Below are positions 60,360 to 64,000 of a stretch of 64,000 nt of DNA, one piece after another. The translations under genes were made by a program, and so were the position numbers. The DNA comes from Tillus elongatus (Eukaryota; Arthropoda; Insecta; Coleoptera; Cleridae): assembly GCA_964006375.1 (NCBI GenBank), contig OZ023270.1, forward strand, positions 59,898,288-59,962,287. The letters are read 5' to 3'. The notes below the pieces were generated by a model, which was not told the DNA's origin, ran no database searches, and saw only the letters and a program-made list of their open reading frames with translations. The stretch's first letter is position 1. Each line of letters begins with the position of its first letter.

Positions 60360-61165
60360 CTGAAATTAAAACAAAAGAAAAAGTTTAATGATAGAAAATA
60401 AGGTAAAAAAAATTGTTACAAGACTACAATGCTAATACAATAAAATGGCGCACATCTTGGCCTACTTAACGACATGGTGTCATACACAAAAGGATATGGA
60501 CTCCAACATTTTAAATCTAATTACTGAATGTACCTAAATAATATGCGAAATATGTCGCCACTTGACATAAATTCAGAAAAGTGTCATCTATCAGTCAATA
60601 GCATGTATGAGGCGTGTTTGTAAAATAGATCTCTAAGGCACTGGAATCGCAAAGGACACTTTTACGTTAGATCCGGCAACACTAGCGTGTAGCTTGGTTC
60701 TCCTACTACAAATCCCTACCACTCTGAGCTGTCTGTGAGGCTTAGTCTTGATTTGGCAGCCGTTCGCGATGGAGCTTGCTCTCACCGCTCCCGCCTGGTG
60801 AGTTGCGTTCTGTGATTTGTTTTATGTGTGCTAAGGGCACTACACATACAGAAATTCGTCAGTTATGTGAAGTGTATGGACATAAAAAACGTGCGAAAAT
60901 GATGCCAGAGAGTTTAAAGACGGATGTACAGACACCCATAATGAACAGTGTGCCGGAGAGTCATCGGTTTTGGAGGGAAAGATTGCACAAGTAGAAAGGG
61001 TAATGCTTGAAGATAGACGGGTGACGATTCGAAAGCTGTGCTAACTGATCTCTAATCAGTAAGGTTTTGACAGAACATTTGCATTATCACAAGGTGCCTG
61101 CAAGGTGGGTCGCCAAAATGCTTACTGGAAATCACAAATGGCGACAGGTTGATGAGGCCCGCTAG

Positions 61166-61173
61166 AGTGCTAT
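61166..61173. repeat. Target-site duplication, left copy (family A copy 4)
   Basis: AGTGCTAT, repeated exactly at 62626-62633 on the other side of the family A insertion. The surrounding mariner sequence becomes contiguous if the insertion and one repeat are removed. Confidence 0.8.
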
Positions 61174-62625
61174 TAGATTTTATTGTGAGTGGACTATTTC
61201 AGTCTCTCCACCGTGGCCTTAGGTCTATTGTGGCTCACGTCTAATTATTTAGATTTCACCCATCCATTCCAGAGTGAGGGAGTCGATCTTTTCTTGAGCG
61301 TGAGAGTTTGTTTGGCAGGTGTACTGCCATCTGAGTAAAGTCGCTTGCCCGTTTCGAGGCTCAAAGAGAGATAACCTCTCTCTGAGTTCGTCTGGACCCG
61401 ACATCCGTCAGAGTTTGCCTCCAGGCGGTATCATGAAGTCCCGCTCTCGAGTAGCATCTAATCTCCAGTTGTAATCCACCCCTAGAGATCTCAGCTCCCC
61501 TCAGGCTCTTCCAAACCTGACACCTAACAGTGTTAAGACTCAAGGCAACATCCCATCGAGTCCCGCTCCCGAGCATCACCCCAGCGAGGCCGTCCATCCG
61601 TTTCGTAGCACACAGTATGGGCTCCAAACTCCAGGTGTTTACCACTCATCAGCAATCAGAGCCCCCCCGGGACGTCTGGACACACGACACACGCCAGGGC
61701 TCAATCCAGGGCGGTATCATCTGGAAGCCCGCTCCCGAGTAACAACCAAGCGAGGCCAATTGTCAGTCTCTGAGGCCACAGTGGTGGCGCCAAACTCCGG
61801 GTGCATATCACTCCCCAGAGATGTCTGCCTCCCCCAGCCTCACCTGCACCAGACCCTCGCCAGTGTTTCATTGACTCGAGGCGGTATCATGAAGTCCCAC
61901 CCTCGAGCAGCATCCAGGCAGGGTCTTTAGCCTGTATCGATGCTCACAGAGTAGGCCCAAGTCTCCAGGTGTAATCCACCCCTTGAGACCCCAGCCACCT
62001 CCGGGTTCGTCCAGGTCCAAAACCTGCCAGCGTTAGCTTAAATTTCACCCAACAAATCGAGCTTCCGACAGGAGACGACACCTGCGAGGTAAAACTTTGC
62101 TTGACAGATCTACTGCCATCTGAGCGAAATCGCTTGCCCGTCTCAAAGCTCTAAGAGAGATAACCTCTCTCCGAGTTCGTCTGGACCAGACATCCGTCAG
62201 ACCCGACACCCACCAGTGCTAGACTCAAGGCGACATCCCATAGAGCCCCGCTCCCGAGCATCGCAGAAGCGAGGCCGTCTGTCCGTTCCAAAGCACACAG
62301 TGGGGGCCCCAAACTCCGGGTGTTTACCACTCGTCAGAGTTGTCAACCCCCTCGTCTAGACACACGACACCCGCCAGCACAACCCAAGGCGGCACCCATC
62401 CGGAACCCCACTCCCGAGTAACAACCAAGCACTGGCAACCATCCATTTCAAAGCCCAGAGTGGAGGCCTCAAAATCCGGGTATACATCACTCCCCAGAGA
62501 TATCCACCTCCCTCCAGGCCCACATGAACAAGACCCCCGCCAGTGTTAGATTTCAATTAGTCGCCTTTTACGACAGGCAGGAGTTACCTTGGGCCTATTC
62601 TTTTAGTTAGTCCCCTGACCCACAA
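61174..62625 (-). mobile_element. Family A retroelement, copy 4 (full length, clean target duplication)
   Basis: 1452 bases, reading 5' to 3' from 62625 to 61174. It has the same head, tandem monomers and 3' end as the other copies. It is flanked by the exact direct repeat AGTGCTAT (61166-61173 and 62626-62633). It splits a mariner relic: the reading frame before it ends 'RWVAKMLTGNHKWRQV' and the frame after it resumes in the same transposase. That makes the insertion boundaries reliable and defines the ends of the family. Confidence 0.87.
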
Positions 62626-62999
62626 AGTGCTATGCACAAGAGGGCGAGGAATTTTTGTATTCAAATGTCAGTGACGACAAAGCCTGGGCGCAGTACACGA
62701 CACCAGAGACACAAAGAACAGTCCCGTCAAATTCGCAGAAGCTGAAAAAGTTTCAACAAACATTGTCTGCTGGCAAAGTGGCGGTGACTGTGTTTTGGCA
62801 CAGCAAGGGTGTATTGTTGTGTGAGTCTATGCCTACTGGGACAGTAATAAACGCTGATCGCTACTGTCACACATTGACGAACTTTCACAATGCAAATAAA
62901 AGCAAAAGAAGGGGTATACTGACGATGGGAATGCGAACTCATCAGGATAACGCCCGTCCCCACACCGCCCGTGCAACCAATTCGGATGGGACAATGTAA

Positions 63000-63330
63000 A
63001 GTACTACTCCTCCAGAAGGCATATGACTTTGTTGTTTGTTGAAAATCATTTTAGTTTCAAATGTTCCTTGAGCTTTGGGAATAAATAATAAGTCTGATGG
63101 TGCAAAATCCAGAAAAAATGGTGGGTGGTCAACCAATTCACAATTCATTTTATCGATTGTTTGCAGGGCAATCAACTACTTGTGAGCAAGAGCGTCGTCT
63201 TGAATAAAAGTGCACACCTTTCGTTAGTTTTCCGCGAAGTTGGTGCACAATTTTCTCGCGATATTTAGTTAGAAACTCACTATATTATGCTCCTGTGACG
63301 ATTCAACCTTTTTCTAGAAAATCTAGCAGA
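63000..63330 (-). pseudogene. Second mariner-like fragment, opposite strand
   Basis: The minus-strand translation contains CELVDHPPFFLDFAPSDLLF, the mariner motif 'H-P-P-Y-S-P-D-L-A-P-S-D' with changes, ahead of FIPKAQGTFETKMIF. On its upstream side, KVCTFIQDDALAHK resembles 'H-D-N-A-x-x-H'. It lies tail to tail with the mariner relic above and belongs to a different subfamily. Confidence 0.65.
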
Positions 63331-64000
63331 ATTAGCCCATATTTGTCCCAAAAACCTGAAGCAAGAATTGTGAACACAGAATTCTTTGAGTCGTGGAGAA
63401 CTGGAATGCTTCCACTCATTTGATTTTATTGCTCTTAAAAGTCTTCTGCAACACGGCACTTTTTCTTCGACATTGTCTAACGAGCGTGCTCCTGATCCGC
63501 ATTTGTGCATTTCGGAATTAATTTTTCCCACAGCTTTCTTATTCCCAAGTCGTGATAAACAATGTGAAACACATGTACCCAGGAAATGTGTAATGTTCTG
63601 CTATGTTTCAGCTAAATTCATCAATCTTCGAAGATCATTACATGAATGGGATCAATGTTTTCTTGAAGGGCTACAGAAATTGGTTTTCTAGGACAGTTGT
63701 CATCTTTGACATTTGATCACCCTCTTTTAAATTCCACAACCAAGTTTTTATTAGTAGCATATGAAGAACACTCCCCACCAAAGGTTTCTACCATATAAGT
63801 AAAAATTTCGTTGCCTGATATCCATTTGAAAAATAAATACTTAATAAACTACCCAAATCTCCTTTTTATCAAAATCTAGATTTTTTTCAGACATGCCTTT
63901 TTCAAAAAATTCAGTTTTGTTGCTATTCAATTCTTGGACGTCAAACTTTGACAGCTTATTTATAAATCATAGTTGTTGTTGTTGTTACCATAGCAACTAA
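63331..64000. other. Sequence after the mariner relics
   Basis: Short frames on both strands (about 80-100 codons) without recognisable motifs. A GTT repeat sits near 63975. Probably intron upstream of the first visible MTMR exon. Confidence 0.45.

Larger units (their letters stand above)
60730..63000 (+). pseudogene. mariner transposase relic, split by family A copy 4
   Basis: The left part (60755-61160) has TEIRQLCEVYGHKK, a frameshift, VERVMLEDRRVTIRKLC, and RWVAKMLTGNHKWRQV. The right part (62634-63000) has PSNSQKLKKFQQTLSAGKVA, TVFWHSKGVLLCESMPTG, INADRYCHTL and HQDNARPHTARATN with the second catalytic Asp. The two join after removal of the 1452-base family A insertion. The pattern 'H-x-D-N-A-R-P-H' fits mariner. 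Frameshifts and stops make it a relic. Confidence 0.85.

Overview
The window looks like arthropod, most likely insect, nuclear DNA. It is AT-rich, has short exons with GT/AG introns, long (AT)n tracts, and a dense, nested load of LINEs, Tc1/mariner, pogo, piggyBac, hAT-like and Penelope-like elements. I see no bacterial operon, CRISPR array or intact RNA gene. I cannot name the species.

The one host gene I can support lies on the minus strand. It encodes a myotubularin-family phosphoinositide 3-phosphatase of the MTMR3/MTMR4 type. Eleven coding exons run from 60359 down to 13544, and their splice phases chain without a break (2869 coding bases, about 956 codons). They cover the end of the PH-GRAM region, the whole phosphatase domain with an intact Cys-x5-Arg active site, a long Ser/Thr-rich linker and a coiled-coil exon. 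The N-terminal exons and the C-terminal FYVE exon were not found and are presumably outside the window, so nearly all remaining sequence is probably intron.

Region by region. 1-13.5 kb (3' intron): two copies of a non-autonomous retroelement (family A), a Tc1 relic, a tRNA-derived SINE, LINE debris, a 0.63-kb-arm inverted repeat and a palindromic insertion. 13.5-15.1 kb: exons 11 and 10 (numbered within the window). 15.2-26.8 kb: a LINE (family D) with an intact 988-codon ORF inserted inside an opposite-strand LINE (family C), flanked by Penelope-like relics; then a LINE fragment with a 39-bp target-site duplication and a second family C copy. 26.8-27.6 kb: exon 9. 28.07-34.68 kb: a pogo-like transposon carrying a family A copy and a truncated family D copy. 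35.9-42.4 kb: exons 8 to 5 with LINE relics and a 1.9-kb block of 231-bp repeats. 42.4-46.8 kb: a fold-back element, a TIR pair and a hAT-like element. 46.8-47.0 kb: exon 4. 47.4-59.5 kb: dispersed repeats, a Tc1 relic, (AT)n, an RTE-type LINE and a complete-ended piggyBac element split by another LINE. 59.6-60.4 kb: exons 3, 2 and 1. 60.7-63.3 kb: a mariner relic split by family A.

The most interesting system is family A: 1.45-1.54-kb elements made of about 165-bp tandem monomers. Their 3' end matches the 3' end of the RNase H LINE at 23.8 kb, and two copies have duplicated target sites. This is the pattern of a non-autonomous element that borrows a LINE's 3' recognition sequence.
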